From JALZAA01 sp036005605 (lineage in GTDB: Bacteria > Actinomycetota > Acidimicrobiia > IMCC26256 > JACDBD01), in NCBI GenBank assembly GCA_036005605.1, contig DASYQJ010000212.1:1-28215 (forward strand): 28,215 nt of DNA, given 5' to 3'. The position numbers and the translations under genes were made by a program. Under the pieces are notes generated by a model that was not told where the DNA came from, ran no database searches, and was given only the letters and a program-made list of their open reading frames with translations. Positions 1 to 7,332 of the stretch are shown one piece after another. Positions within the stretch are counted from its first letter, which is position 1. Each line of letters opens with the position of its first letter.

Positions 1-37
1 GCGACGGCGCGAAGGAAAGAGCCGACGGAGGAGAGAA

Positions 38-913
38 GTGTCTGAGCCGTGGCAGACGATCCTGACGCTGGCAGCAGGCGTCGCGACCGGGGTGCTGTCC
101 GGGATGTTCGGAGTCGGCGGTGCGGTGGTGTCGACGCCCGCGATCCGCGCCCTGGGCGCGACCCCGCTCGAGGCCGTCGGGTCGACCATCCCGTCGGTGA
201 TCCCGTCGGCGGTCAGCGGCTCCCTCCGGTACCGGCGCGAGGGGCTCATCATCGGACGAGTTGCTCTCTGGACGCTGGCCGCCGGTCTCGCCGCGACCGT
301 CGGCGGGGCGCTCCTCACCGGAGCCGTCCCGGGGAACGGGCATCTCCTCATGCTCGCCACTGCGGCCCTTCTCGCGTTCACGGCCTTTCGCATGGCACGA
401 GTTCCGAGCGGGGCGCCCGCACACGCCCAGAACCCGGTCGACGTCGAGGACCCCGTCGGCGACCTCGCCGCGCCGGCCAGCGACCTCGTGCTCGCGCACG
501 AACAGGATCCGGACCGGTCGTCACCGCTCCATCGCCGGGCCGAGGTCTGGCGACTCGGGTTGATCGGCCTCGCCGCCGGCGGCCTCAGCGGCCTTCTCGG
601 CATCGGCGGCGGTGTCCTCATGGTGCCCGCGTTCGCGACCTGGGTGCGGTTGAGCGTCAAGGAGGCGGTGGCCACGTCGCTCGTGTGCGTGGGCGCGCTC
701 GCGGTCCCGGGAATGGTCACACACGCCGTGCTCGGCAACATCGATTGGGCGTTCGCGATTCCACTGTCGATCGCCGTGATCCCGGGCGCCCGCGTCGGCG
801 CCCACTTGGCGATCCGGTCCTCGGATCGCGGCTTGCGCCTCGCAGTAGCGATCGTGCTCGGATCGATCGCGGTGGCCTATGGGGCCGGCGAGATCATCGC
901 GCTGGCCTTCTGA
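38..913 (+). CDS. TSUP family (TauE/SafE) membrane permease
   Basis: A 291-residue integral membrane protein of the sulfite exporter TauE/SafE (TSUP) family, which moves small sulfur- or carbon-containing anions across the inner membrane. The two-fold repeat typical of the family is visible: a first glycine-rich motif (GMFGVGGAVV, about residues 22-31) and a second (GLLGIGGGVL, about 184-193), each followed by a hydrophobic helix and a polar, threonine/serine-rich stretch. Between the halves lies a charged cytoplasmic loop (about 118-168) rich in Asp, Pro and Ala. The GTG start at 38 is chosen because a GGAGGAG ribosome binding site sits just upstream. It is convergent with the next gene. Substrate cannot be read from sequence. 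A second TSUP gene starts at the other end of the window. Confidence 0.9.
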   Translation: MSEPWQTILTLAAGVATGVLSGMFGVGGAVVSTPAIRALGATPLEAVGSTIPSVIPSAVSGSLRYRREGLIIGRVALWTLAAGLAATVGGALLTGAVPGNGHLLMLATAALLAFTAFRMARVPSGAPAHAQNPVDVEDPVGDLAAPASDLVLAHEQDPDRSSPLHRRAEVWRLGLIGLAAGGLSGLLGIGGGVLMVPAFATWVRLSVKEAVATSLVCVGALAVPGMVTHAVLGNIDWAFAIPLSIAVIPGARVGAHLAIRSSDRGLRLAVAIVLGSIAVAYGAGEIIALAF

Positions 914-942
914 CCACAACCAAAGAGACCGCTGGTCGACCG

Positions 943-1530
943 TCAGCGACGGACGCGGTAGCGGATGTGTGTGGCCTCCGGCGTGTCGATCACCCGAACG
1001 ACGTCCAGCTCGACGCGGGACCGCAACACCTCGAACTGCCGAAGGCCACCACCGAACAGCACCGGGATCTGGTGGATCTGCAGCTCGTCCAGCACACCGG
1101 CCTCGAGCGCCCGTTGCGCCGTGTACGCGCCATGCACCAGCACGTTCCGGTCCTCGGCGGCGGCCTTCGCCTGCGCCATCGCGCTCTCGATCCCGTCGGT
1201 CACGTACGTCACCAACGGATAGTTCGCGACGGACGCACCGGGCGGCCGGTGACTGAGCACGAAGATCGGGACACCCCGCCGGTGATGATCACCGCCCCAG
1301 TGATCGACCTGCTCCGCAGTCCGCCGACCTACGACGACCGCGCCGGTCGCGAATATCTCGTCGAACAACTCCCCGGCCGGCCCGGACGGCCGGTCGAACT
1401 CCCCGTCCGGAGCGGTGAACCACTCGTGCAGCCGGTCGAAGCCGTCGCCGCCGGGGTTGCCCGGTTCGTCGTTCGGGCCCGCGATGTACCCGTCGAGGGA
1501 CATCGACATGTAGAGCACCGATGCAGACAC
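943..1530 (-). CDS. Dihydrofolate reductase family protein (RibD C-terminal domain)
   Basis: A 195-residue cytosolic protein with the RibD C-terminal/DHFR-like fold, a stand-alone NAD(P)H-dependent reductase family of mostly unknown substrate. The N-terminal SMSLDGYIAGP motif is the family hallmark; a VVVGRRTAEQ segment and the later VLVHGAY and ELQIHQIPVLFGGG segments match the nucleotide-binding and core strands. Length fits stand-alone members. The GTG start at 1530 has a GAGG just upstream; an in-frame ATG further in (before SMSLDGY) is an alternative. The 117 bases upstream (1531-1647) carry a locally AT-rich patch near 1610-1637 but no promoter I can place with confidence. It should not be read as a true antifolate-target FolA, because the RibD-C group is broad. 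Confidence 0.88.
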   Translation of the reverse strand: MSASVLYMSMSLDGYIAGPNDEPGNPGGDGFDRLHEWFTAPDGEFDRPSGPAGELFDEIFATGAVVVGRRTAEQVDHWGGDHHRRGVPIFVLSHRPPGASVANYPLVTYVTDGIESAMAQAKAAAEDRNVLVHGAYTAQRALEAGVLDELQIHQIPVLFGGGLRQFEVLRSRVELDVVRVIDTPEATHIRYRVRR

Positions 1531-1647
1531 CTCGATCCCCTGTCGTCTCGATCCAACTTGGTTTCAACTTGCGGTAGACCCGGCATGGCGGCATTTCTCA
1601 TCGGCCAGCCGGACCCAAATTTTCGAGCCGATCATTTACGGCACGCC

Positions 1648-2352
1648 CTAGGCGGCCGACAGGGCGCGCGCCCGGGCGAACACGTCGTCGAGCATCGACT
1701 CGGTGAGCTTGCCCGTGAATGTGTTCTGCTGGCTGGGGTGGTAGCAACCGACCACGATCGCCCGGTCGGAGGCGACCTCGACGCCGTGCCCGAACGGTGG
1801 ACGCGGCGACGGGAGCGGTGACCCGCTCGTGGCGAGCACGCGCGCGGTGGCGTCGTACGCGAACTTCCCGAGCACGACGATCACCCGCACCCGTTCGAGC
1901 AGCGCAAGCTCGCGCACGAGGTACGGCAGGCACCGGTCGCGCTCCTCGGGCGTCGGCTTGTTCGCGGGTGGAGCGCAGCGCACCGCGGCCGCGACGTACG
2001 CGTCGCGCAGCTCCAGCCCGTCGTCGGCGCTGACGGAGGTTGCCTGGTTGGCGTACCCGGTGCGGTGGAGCGCGCCGAACAGCCAGTCACCCGACCTGTC
2101 GCCGGTGAAGATCCGGCCCGTGCGATTCCCACCGTGGGCGGCCGGGGCCAGGCCGACGATCAGCACGCGCGCCGCCGGATCACCGAACCCCGGGACGGGA
2201 CGACCCCAGTACGTCTCGTCGCGGAACGCGGCGCGCTTCTCGAGCGCGACGCGCTCGCGCCACTCGACGAGCCGCGGGCAAGCACGACAGTCGACGATCT
2301 CGGCGGTCAACGCGGTGAGCGCGCCTGCCCGACCCGATGCAACTCTGCCCAC
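1648..2352 (-). CDS. udgB: Family 5 uracil-DNA glycosylase (UdgB), 4Fe-4S type
   Basis: A 234-residue DNA repair enzyme that removes uracil and other deaminated bases from DNA. Cysteines typical of the iron-sulfur UDG families are seen at C22 and C25 (CRACPRL), in AVRCAPPANKP and in CYHPS. The active-site motif GLAPAAHGGNRTGR lacks the catalytic Asp/Asn found in families 1 and 4, which is diagnostic of family 5 (UDGb). The downstream HPSQQNTFTGKL motif supplies the second active-site loop. The GTG start at 2352 is supported by a TACGAT -10 box six bases upstream, implying a leaderless mRNA. It diverges from the lipid kinase gene with a gap of only 38 bases. Confidence 0.92.
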   Translation of the reverse strand: MGRVASGRAGALTALTAEIVDCRACPRLVEWRERVALEKRAAFRDETYWGRPVPGFGDPAARVLIVGLAPAAHGGNRTGRIFTGDRSGDWLFGALHRTGYANQATSVSADDGLELRDAYVAAAVRCAPPANKPTPEERDRCLPYLVRELALLERVRVIVVLGKFAYDATARVLATSGSPLPSPRPPFGHGVEVASDRAIVVGCYHPSQQNTFTGKLTESMLDDVFARARALSAA

Positions 2353-2358
2353 GCCGGG

Positions 2359-2364
2359 ATCGTA
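2359..2364 (-). promoter_or_regulatory. -10 box of leaderless udgB
   Basis: TACGAT on the minus strand, followed by six bases and then the GTG start at 2352. Transcription would begin at or within a base or two of the start codon. No ribosome binding site is present. The assignment is inference from position and consensus. Confidence 0.55.
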
Positions 2365-2374
2365 TGCGCACCAG

Positions 2375-2380
2375 TACGGT
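2375..2380 (+). promoter_or_regulatory. Probable -10 box of the lipid kinase gene
   Basis: TACGGT on the plus strand, ten bases before the ATG at 2391. This predicts a leader of only zero to three bases. It favours the ATG at 2391 over the in-frame ATGs at 2337 and 2364, which lie upstream of this box. Confidence 0.4.
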
Positions 2381-2390
2381 GTGCGGACCC

Positions 2391-3308
2391 ATGCGACTGC
2401 TGCTGATCGTCAACGAGACGGCGACCGCGGTGACCGCTCGGCGACGGGTGCTCGTCCAGCGCGTGCTGGGCGCCGAGCACAAGCTCGAGGTGGAGGAGAC
2501 GTCGCGGCGCGGTCATGCCGCCCGCATCGCCCGCGGCGCCGCGCTCGACGGAGTCGAGGCCGTCGCCGTGCTGGCCGGCGACGGCACGCTCAGCGAGACG
2601 GCCGACGGCCTCGCCGGCACCGCCACCGCGCTGGCGCCCTTGCCGGGAGGATCGACCAACGTGTTCGCACGCAGCATCGGCGTCGCCTACGACCCCGTCC
2701 AAGCGGCCGAACGGCTCGTCGTGTCGCTCGCCCAAGGCCGCTTCCGACGCATCGGCCTCGGCGTCGCCGACGGGCGCCGCTTCCTCTTCCACGCCGGGCT
2801 CGGGCTCGACGCCGCCGTCATCGGCCAGGTCGAGCGGCGATCGTTCCTGAAGCGGTACGGCACCCACGCGTTGTTCGTCGTGACCACCATCGACACGTGG
2901 TTGCGGCAGTACGACCACCGCCGACCGCGGTTCCGGGTCGAGCTCGGCGACGGCGAGGTCGTCGGCGACTCGGCGTTCGCGATCGTGTCCAACCAGCGTC
3001 CGTGGTCATATCTCGGACGGCGCCCGCTGGTGGTCGCACCCGAAGCGGGGCTCGACGTCCCGCTCACGCTCACGCTGTTCCGGTCGCTGTCGCTCTCCGT
3101 GCTCCTGCCCGGAGCGGCATCGGCGCTGCAGGACGGGCAACGGTTGATGCACCATCCGAAGATCGCGCAGCGAACCGACGTGCACTCGCTCACCGTCACG
3201 GGCTACGGACCGTTCCCCTGGCAGGTCGACGGCGACTACCTCGGCGACACCGAGCACCTGACGATCTCGTGGGCGCCCGACGCGCTGACGATCGTCACAC
3301 CCCCGTGA
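2391..3308 (+). CDS. Diacylglycerol kinase family lipid kinase
   Basis: A 305-residue member of the DagK/YegS/LCB5 lipid kinase family, which phosphorylates diacylglycerol or related lipids at the inner face of the membrane. It starts with the usual first strand (MRLLLIVN). The nucleotide-binding signature reads AGDGTLSE, so the first glycine of the canonical GGDGT is alanine. The PGGSTNVFAR motif follows. The C-terminal beta-sandwich half is recognisable, including FHAGLGLDA, VSNQRPWSYLGRRP and the ending QVDGDYLG. I chose ATG 2391 because it matches the family start and has a -10 box just before it; ATG 2364 and 2337 would add 9 or 18 residues. It converges on the glycerophosphodiesterase gene 11 bases away; both act on phospholipids or their products. 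Confidence 0.9.
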   Translation: MRLLLIVNETATAVTARRRVLVQRVLGAEHKLEVEETSRRGHAARIARGAALDGVEAVAVLAGDGTLSETADGLAGTATALAPLPGGSTNVFARSIGVAYDPVQAAERLVVSLAQGRFRRIGLGVADGRRFLFHAGLGLDAAVIGQVERRSFLKRYGTHALFVVTTIDTWLRQYDHRRPRFRVELGDGEVVGDSAFAIVSNQRPWSYLGRRPLVVAPEAGLDVPLTLTLFRSLSLSVLLPGAASALQDGQRLMHHPKIAQRTDVHSLTVTGYGPFPWQVDGDYLGDTEHLTISWAPDALTIVTPP

Positions 3309-3319
3309 TGGTTCGTGCT

Positions 3320-4036
3320 CTACGAGTCGAACACCCGCCGGGCCACGTCGGGCACATCGGTGATGATGGCGTCGACGCCGGCGGCCGCGAGCCGCCGCAT
3401 CTCGTCCTCGCCGTTCACGGTCCACACGTTGACGACCATGCCGAGCTCGTGCGCCCGCGCGATCGTCGCGCCGGCGGCGTCGCCGGCGAGGGCGCGCACG
3501 TCGGGATGGACGGCGCAGTGGCCGTGTGCGTGCCCGATGTCGGCCCCGTCGACCGGGTCCATGCCGACGAGCGTCAAGAAGCCGGTCGGGATGGAACCGT
3601 CGAGGTCGCGCACCCGATCGGCGGACTCGAGGTTGAACGACGACACCAGCACTTCGTCCCGTCGGTCCCGTCGCGTGAGCAGCTCGACGACGGCCGCGGC
3701 CACACCGTCCGCCGGGTCGTAGTCGGCGTCGCCGGGCAGGTTCTTCACCTCGATGTTGACGAGCATCCCGGTGCAGGCGTCGAGTGCCTCCTCGAGCGTC
3801 GGGATCTCGGGCCGGGCGGCGCGGATGTCGGCCTCGGGTCGCTCGGCGAGCACGCCGAGCCCGCGTGCGTCGGCGTCGTGGTGCACGACCAGGGCACCGT
3901 CTGCGGTCCGGTGGACGTCGAGCTCGACCCCGTCGGCGCCGAGCGCGCTGGCGGCCACGAACGCCTCCAGCGTGTTCTCGGGTGCCACCCGGTTGGCACC
4001 ACGATGGGCGAGCACGCGCGGTGCCGTCACCGTCAC
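3320..4036 (-). CDS. Glycerophosphodiester phosphodiesterase
   Basis: A 238-residue GDPD-family hydrolase, which splits glycerophosphodiesters from phospholipid turnover into glycerol-3-phosphate and an alcohol. Catalytic motifs of the TIM-barrel fold are clear: AHRGANRVAPENT (catalytic His and Arg, then Glu), VELDVHRTADG (metal-binding Glu and Asp) and VVHHD (second His). The barrel ends with VNVWTVN and DAIITDVPD. There is no signal peptide, so it is probably cytosolic. The GTG at 4036 is the longest start; a GTG two codons in (4030) has GGAG seven bases upstream and may be the real one, changing the protein by two residues. Confidence 0.93.
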   Translation of the reverse strand: MTVTAPRVLAHRGANRVAPENTLEAFVAASALGADGVELDVHRTADGALVVHHDADARGLGVLAERPEADIRAARPEIPTLEEALDACTGMLVNIEVKNLPGDADYDPADGVAAAVVELLTRRDRRDEVLVSSFNLESADRVRDLDGSIPTGFLTLVGMDPVDGADIGHAHGHCAVHPDVRALAGDAAGATIARAHELGMVVNVWTVNGEDEMRRLAAAGVDAIITDVPDVARRVFDS

Positions 4037-4063
4037 ACTCCGCGAAAGTGCAGGTCAGACCCC

Positions 4064-4092
4064 TTGCGCCTTCGTGCAGCGGTCAATACCCT
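4064..4092 (+). promoter_or_regulatory. Candidate whiB1 promoter
   Basis: TTGCGC (4064-4069), a 17-base spacer and TACCCT (4087-4092) make a plausible sigma-70-type promoter, giving a 5' leader of about 90 bases before the whiB1 start. The -10 lies inside the inverted repeat at 4084-4101. Assigned by eye from consensus and spacing. Confidence 0.4.
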
Positions 4093-4101
4093 TCGGTATT
4101 G
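4084..4101 (+). promoter_or_regulatory. Perfect 7-bp inverted repeat upstream of whiB1
   Basis: CAATACC, a four-base CTTC loop, then GGTATTG. It is AT-richer than its surroundings and lies in the 155-base gap between the divergent glycerophosphodiesterase and whiB1 genes, overlapping the candidate whiB1 -10. It could be an operator for a dimeric regulator or an RNA hairpin at the 5' end of the whiB1 transcript. There is no T-run after it, so a terminator is unlikely. Confidence 0.5.
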
Positions 4102-4191
4102 CCTCGAGGTGGGCAGCCCGAGGATGCTTGTGAACGGGCGCACGAGCACGTGTGCGCGACTCGTACGACGACCACGAGTACCGGAGGCTTC

Positions 4192-4485
4192 GTGGCGCTC
4201 ACTTGGATCAGAACTCATGACTGGGACATGGACGCGTGGCGCGGTCGCTCTGCGTGCCGTGATTCCGACCCCGACATCTTCTTCCCCATCGGGAGCACCG
4301 GCCCTGCTCTCGAGCAGATCGAAACGGCCAGGCGCATCTGCACCGCCTGCGACGTGAACGAGGAATGCCTCGAGTTCGCGCTCGCCACCAACCAGGAGGC
4401 GGGCGTTTGGGGCGGCACGACCGAAGAGGAACGCCGCAAGCTGCGAAAGGCCTGGCTGGCGAAGCAACGCCGCGCCGCCAGCTAG
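4192..4485 (+). CDS. whiB1: WhiB1-like iron-sulfur transcription factor
   Basis: A 97-residue WhiB-family protein. The four cluster-binding cysteines are in SACRDSD and RRICTACDVNEEC (pattern C-X29-C-X2-C-X5-C), followed by the GVWGG turn and a basic C-terminal tail rich in Lys/Arg for DNA contact. The FFPIGSTGPALEQIE segment resembles M. tuberculosis WhiB1 more than other WhiB classes. The convergent pdtaS neighbour repeats the mycobacterial whiB1-pdtaS arrangement. By family knowledge it holds a nitric-oxide-sensitive 4Fe-4S cluster and works with the primary sigma factor. GTG 4192 is chosen because GGAGG lies four bases upstream; ATG 4228, which would start like mycobacterial WhiB1, has no ribosome site. 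Confidence 0.92.
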   Translation: MALTWIRTHDWDMDAWRGRSACRDSDPDIFFPIGSTGPALEQIETARRICTACDVNEECLEFALATNQEAGVWGGTTEEERRKLRKAWLAKQRRAAS

Positions 4486-4501
4486 CTCCGTCCCCGCGGA
4501 G
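4486..4501. terminator. Short GC hairpin between convergent whiB1 and pdtaS
   Basis: CTCCG, a six-base loop, then CGGAG, directly after the whiB1 stop codon and 10 bases before the pdtaS stop. The position suits a two-way transcription end, but the stem is only five pairs and no T-run follows, so support is weak. Confidence 0.25.
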
Positions 4502-4511
4502 TCGACCCCTC

Positions 4512-5996
4512 TCACAACTCGACCGGCGCGCTCGGCGCCAACGGCACCCGCAAGCGCACGTGCGTCCCACCTGTGTCGCGCGCGGACGGGCCCAGCTCCA
4601 TCGACCCGCCGAGCTCGCCGTTCACGAGCGCCTGCACGATCGACAGGCCAAGTCCCTTCGACGACTCGACCGTGAACCCCGGCGGCAGCCCCACCCCGTC
4701 GTCGATGACCTCGACGACCAGCTCGCTGCCGAGACGCGCCAGCCGCACGAGCACGCTCCCTTCCGTCGGACCGGCGCCGTCGCGCGGGAAGGCGTGATCG
4801 ACCGCGTTCTGCATCAACTCGTTGAGCACCACCGCGAGTGCGGTGGCGACGTCGCCTCTCAGGCTGCCGGCGTCACCGGAGACCTCGAAGCGCAGGGTCG
4901 CATCGGGCGTCGAGACGGTTTCCTCGACCGTCCGCACGAGCGGCTTCACGACGTCACCGAACCGCACGACGTCCCCGGCGTCGCGCGAGAGCGTCTCGTG
5001 CACGATGGCGATCGACCGGATGCGCCGCTCCGACTCCTCGATCGCCTCCTGCGCCTCCTCCGATGCGAGTCGCCGTCCCTGGAGTCGTAGCAGCGCCGCG
5101 ATCGTCTGCAGGTTGTTCTTCACACGGTGGTGGATCTCGCGGATGGTGGCGTCCTTCGAGAGCAGCATGCGGTCGCGCCGTCGCAAGTCGGTGACGTCCC
5201 GCATGAGCACCAACGCCCCGACCGCATCGCCGGCGTCGAGCAGTGGGATGGCGCGAATCAGGATCGAGGTGTCGCCCCGCTCGACCTCCTCGGTGACCGG
5301 AAGCCGGGCGGCGAGGGCGGCGTCGACCGCATCCTGGTCGAACCCGATCTCGGCCAGCCGCTGCCCCGACGCGTACGCGTGAATGCCCATCCGGTGCAGC
5401 GAGCTGATCGCGTTCGGGCTGGCGAAGCGGATCTGGGCGTCACCGTCCAGGATGATCACACCGTCCGCCACTCTTGGCGCGTCCTCGAACTCGACCTCGT
5501 CGCGGGGGAACGGGAAGCTGCCCTCGGCGATCATTCGGGCCAGTCGGTCGAACACCTCGAAGTACTGGCGTTCGAGCGAGCCGGCCCGGCGCCCGAACGT
5601 GAGCGGCGTCTCGCGGGTGACGAGCCCGATCAAGGTGCCCTCGCACCGCACCGGGATGCACTTGATGCGGGCGCGCTCGGTCGAGCCGAGGGCCTTGGTC
5701 TCACCCTCGACGATCTCACCCTCCCGCCACGCCCGGCTGACCAGCGGCCGTTCGACCTCGCCGACCACGGTGCCGACCATGTCGTCGGTGTACAGGGTCT
5801 GGTCGGTGGTCGGGCGCACTTGGCCGAGCACGACGAACCGATGGCCCTCTTCGCCTTCGATGGCGGCGAGGAACAAGAGGTCGGCGAAGCAGAGGTCGGC
5901 GAGCACCTGCCAGGACGCCACGAGCCGTCGGGTGTGCGCGAGCGCGGCGCCGCCGAGGGCGGTGTTCGTGCGCGCCAACTCGAACCCGAGCGTCAA
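4512..5996 (-). CDS. pdtaS: PdtaS-type cytosolic sensor histidine kinase
   Basis: A soluble two-component sensor of about 494 residues. Order of domains: an N-terminal GAF-like domain (about 20-160) containing the ASWQVLADLCFADLLF segment shared with PdtaS, a PAS domain (about 175-270, with ADGVIILDGDAQIRFASPNA), a HisKA_2 helix pair with REIHHRVKNNLQT (phosphoacceptor His near 289), and a HATPase domain ending with DGVGLPPG and GLGLSIVQ. There are no membrane helices. In mycobacteria PdtaS signals to the RNA-binding antiterminator PdtaR; no such partner is in this window. I chose the TTG start at 5996 because AGGAG lies six bases upstream; a TTG at 6020 would add eight residues. It is convergent with whiB1 and follows the arsA genes. 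Confidence 0.9.
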   Translation of the reverse strand: MTLGFELARTNTALGGAALAHTRRLVASWQVLADLCFADLLFLAAIEGEEGHRFVVLGQVRPTTDQTLYTDDMVGTVVGEVERPLVSRAWREGEIVEGETKALGSTERARIKCIPVRCEGTLIGLVTRETPLTFGRRAGSLERQYFEVFDRLARMIAEGSFPFPRDEVEFEDAPRVADGVIILDGDAQIRFASPNAISSLHRMGIHAYASGQRLAEIGFDQDAVDAALAARLPVTEEVERGDTSILIRAIPLLDAGDAVGALVLMRDVTDLRRRDRMLLSKDATIREIHHRVKNNLQTIAALLRLQGRRLASEEAQEAIEESERRIRSIAIVHETLSRDAGDVVRFGDVVKPLVRTVEETVSTPDATLRFEVSGDAGSLRGDVATALAVVLNELMQNAVDHAFPRDGAGPTEGSVLVRLARLGSELVVEVIDDGVGLPPGFTVESSKGLGLSIVQALVNGELGGSMELGPSARDTGGTHVRLRVPLAPSAPVEL

Positions 5997-6002
5997 CTGC
6001 CT

Positions 6003-6007
6003 CTCCT
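6003..6007 (-). promoter_or_regulatory. Ribosome binding site fixing the pdtaS TTG start
   Basis: AGGAG on the minus strand, six bases before a TTG at 5996. No in-frame ATG or GTG near the start has comparable spacing; the ATG about 40 bases upstream is in a different frame. Confidence 0.5.
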
Positions 6008-6097
6008 GTCGCCGTCGCAAGCTCCGGCGCTCTCATTTTGGTCGCAGTCGCCGGCTCCCGCGCCGCAACGGCAGTCGGCAAAGCTGCCGTCTCCGCG
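6008..6097 (+). repeat. Dispersed repeat, copy 1 (arsA-pdtaS intergenic)
   Basis: The first 21 bases (6008-6028) are identical, in opposite orientation, to 9474-9494 inside the start of ctaG. A second block (6065-6097) matches 9438-9470 at 28 of 33 positions. The blocks are 36 bases apart here and 3 bases apart in copy 2, a difference of 33 bases. Within the second block is a perfect 7-bp stem, ACGGCAG/CTGCCGT (6068-6074 and 6084-6090). It fills most of the gap between the arsA gene end and the pdtaS start. Read on the plus strand it stays open and encodes residues like those of CtaG, but no start codon or ribosome site precedes it. Confidence 0.6.
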
Positions 6098-6132
6098 TCG
6101 ATGGTACCGGCGAGGTTCTTGCGGCCGGGTGC

Positions 6133-7332
6133 TCAAACTCCGAAGAGGGCGTCCCCGACTCGAGCGAGTCCCGCCACGTCGTAGATGTCGATCTCGAAGT
6201 TCGGCACGTTCGCCACGACCTCGGGGACGCGTCCGAGCTCGGTCTTGAGCTCCGCCTCCCGCGTCGCGACCACGGCGAAGTTCTTGTATGACTCGCCGAT
6301 GGTCCGCAGCACGCGAGCAGTGCGCGGTGTGTCGGCCAGCTCGGTCACACTCGTGGCGGCGAGCTCTTCGGCGATCGGTCCCGCTTCGGCTGCGAGGACC
6401 TCGGCTGCGCGGGCGCCTTCGGCGGAGAGCAGGTACTCGGGCAGCGTCTTGTTGAGGACGAGCGCGCCGAGATGGAAGTCGCGCTTGGTGAGCTGCTCGC
6501 AGAAGAACTGCGCCTCTCGCAGGGGCGCGCCCTCGAGGGTCGTCACGACCGCGAACGTCGTGCGCCGGTCGTGCAGCAACCGCTCGACCGCCTCGGCGCG
6601 TTGCGCGAACCCGTCGTACATCGACTGGAAGCTCAGGAAGAACTCGGCGATGTCCTGGAGGAACTGGCTGCCGAGAACGCGATCGGCCAGTTGGTAGAAG
6701 GGTCGGCTGGCGACGTTGAGGACGCGCGCCCCGCGGCGCCCGCCCATCCGGTACGGCATGGTGAGCCAGCGGAGAAGACGCCCGCCGAAGAAGTCGGCCA
6801 TTCGCTTGGGCGCTTCGAGGAAGTCGATCGCGTTCCGAGTCGGCGGCGTGTCGATGATGATGAGGTCGTACCGCCCGGCCGCGTGCACGTCGAAGAGCCG
6901 CTCCATCGCGATGTAGTCGTGGCTCTGCACGAACCGGCCCGTGATGTTCGTGTACAAGCGGTTCTCGAGGATGCGGTAGGCGGTCTCCTCGTCGGGCGCG
7001 TGCCGGAGCACGAGCTCGTCCCACGAGCGCTTGGTGTCGAGCATCGCCGCGTGCAGCTGCCCGCGCGGCTCCAGCCCGGCCGCCTTGAACGCCTCGACCG
7101 GCACCGGCTTCTCGACGTTGCCGAAGTCTTCGAGCCCCAGCGCGTTCGCCAGCCGGCGCGCGGGGTCGATCGTGAGCACCAGCACCTTGCCGCCGAGACG
7201 GGTGGCGGCGGCAACGCCGGCGGCGGCGGCGACCGAGGTCTTTCCGACGCCGCCCGACCCACAGAAGATGACGATCTCCTTCGTGGCGAGCAGCGACTCG
7301 ATGGTCGTGGCCCGGGACTCGGCGCGGGTCAC
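6133..7332 (-). CDS. ArsA/GET3-family ATPase, P-loop without the signature lysine
   Basis: A 399-residue deviant-Walker ATPase of the anion-transporting/GET3 family. The P-loop is GSGGVGKTS (25-33): the lysine that usually occupies the second position is serine. Further motifs are VLTIDPARRLANALG (switch-like region) and IIIDTPPTRNAIDFL (Walker B). The C-terminal half includes LVLNKTLPEYLLSAEG. The family uses ATP to drive anion extrusion or tail-anchored membrane protein handling; with no ArsB pump here, arsenite export is not supported. Its GTG start overlaps the stop codon of the upstream ArsA paralogue by four bases. Adjacent paired ArsA-like genes are common in actinobacteria; in M. tuberculosis the pair Rv3679-Rv3680 also lies beside a whiB gene. 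The specific substrate is unknown. Confidence 0.9.
   Translation of the reverse strand: MTRAESRATTIESLLATKEIVIFCGSGGVGKTSVAAAAGVAAATRLGGKVLVLTIDPARRLANALGLEDFGNVEKPVPVEAFKAAGLEPRGQLHAAMLDTKRSWDELVLRHAPDEETAYRILENRLYTNITGRFVQSHDYIAMERLFDVHAAGRYDLIIIDTPPTRNAIDFLEAPKRMADFFGGRLLRWLTMPYRMGGRRGARVLNVASRPFYQLADRVLGSQFLQDIAEFFLSFQSMYDGFAQRAEAVERLLHDRRTTFAVVTTLEGAPLREAQFFCEQLTKRDFHLGALVLNKTLPEYLLSAEGARAAEVLAAEAGPIAEELAATSVTELADTPRTARVLRTIGESYKNFAVVATREAELKTELGRVPEVVANVPNFEIDIYDVAGLARVGDALFGV

Noticed and set aside
914..942. Possible terminator between the first TSUP gene and the reductase gene
   Set aside because: Only a four-pair GACC/GGTC stem is visible, with no T-run.
1829..4357. 842-codon open frame on the plus strand
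   Set aside because: It runs antisense to udgB and the phosphodiesterase gene and across the lipid kinase in another frame; the translation is low-complexity Arg/Pro/Ala typical of high-GC shadow frames.
6029..6064. Small protein encoded by repeat copy 1 on the plus strand
   Set aside because: The open frame resembles the CtaG N-terminus but has no start codon with a ribosome site or promoter, so I treat it as a repeat only.
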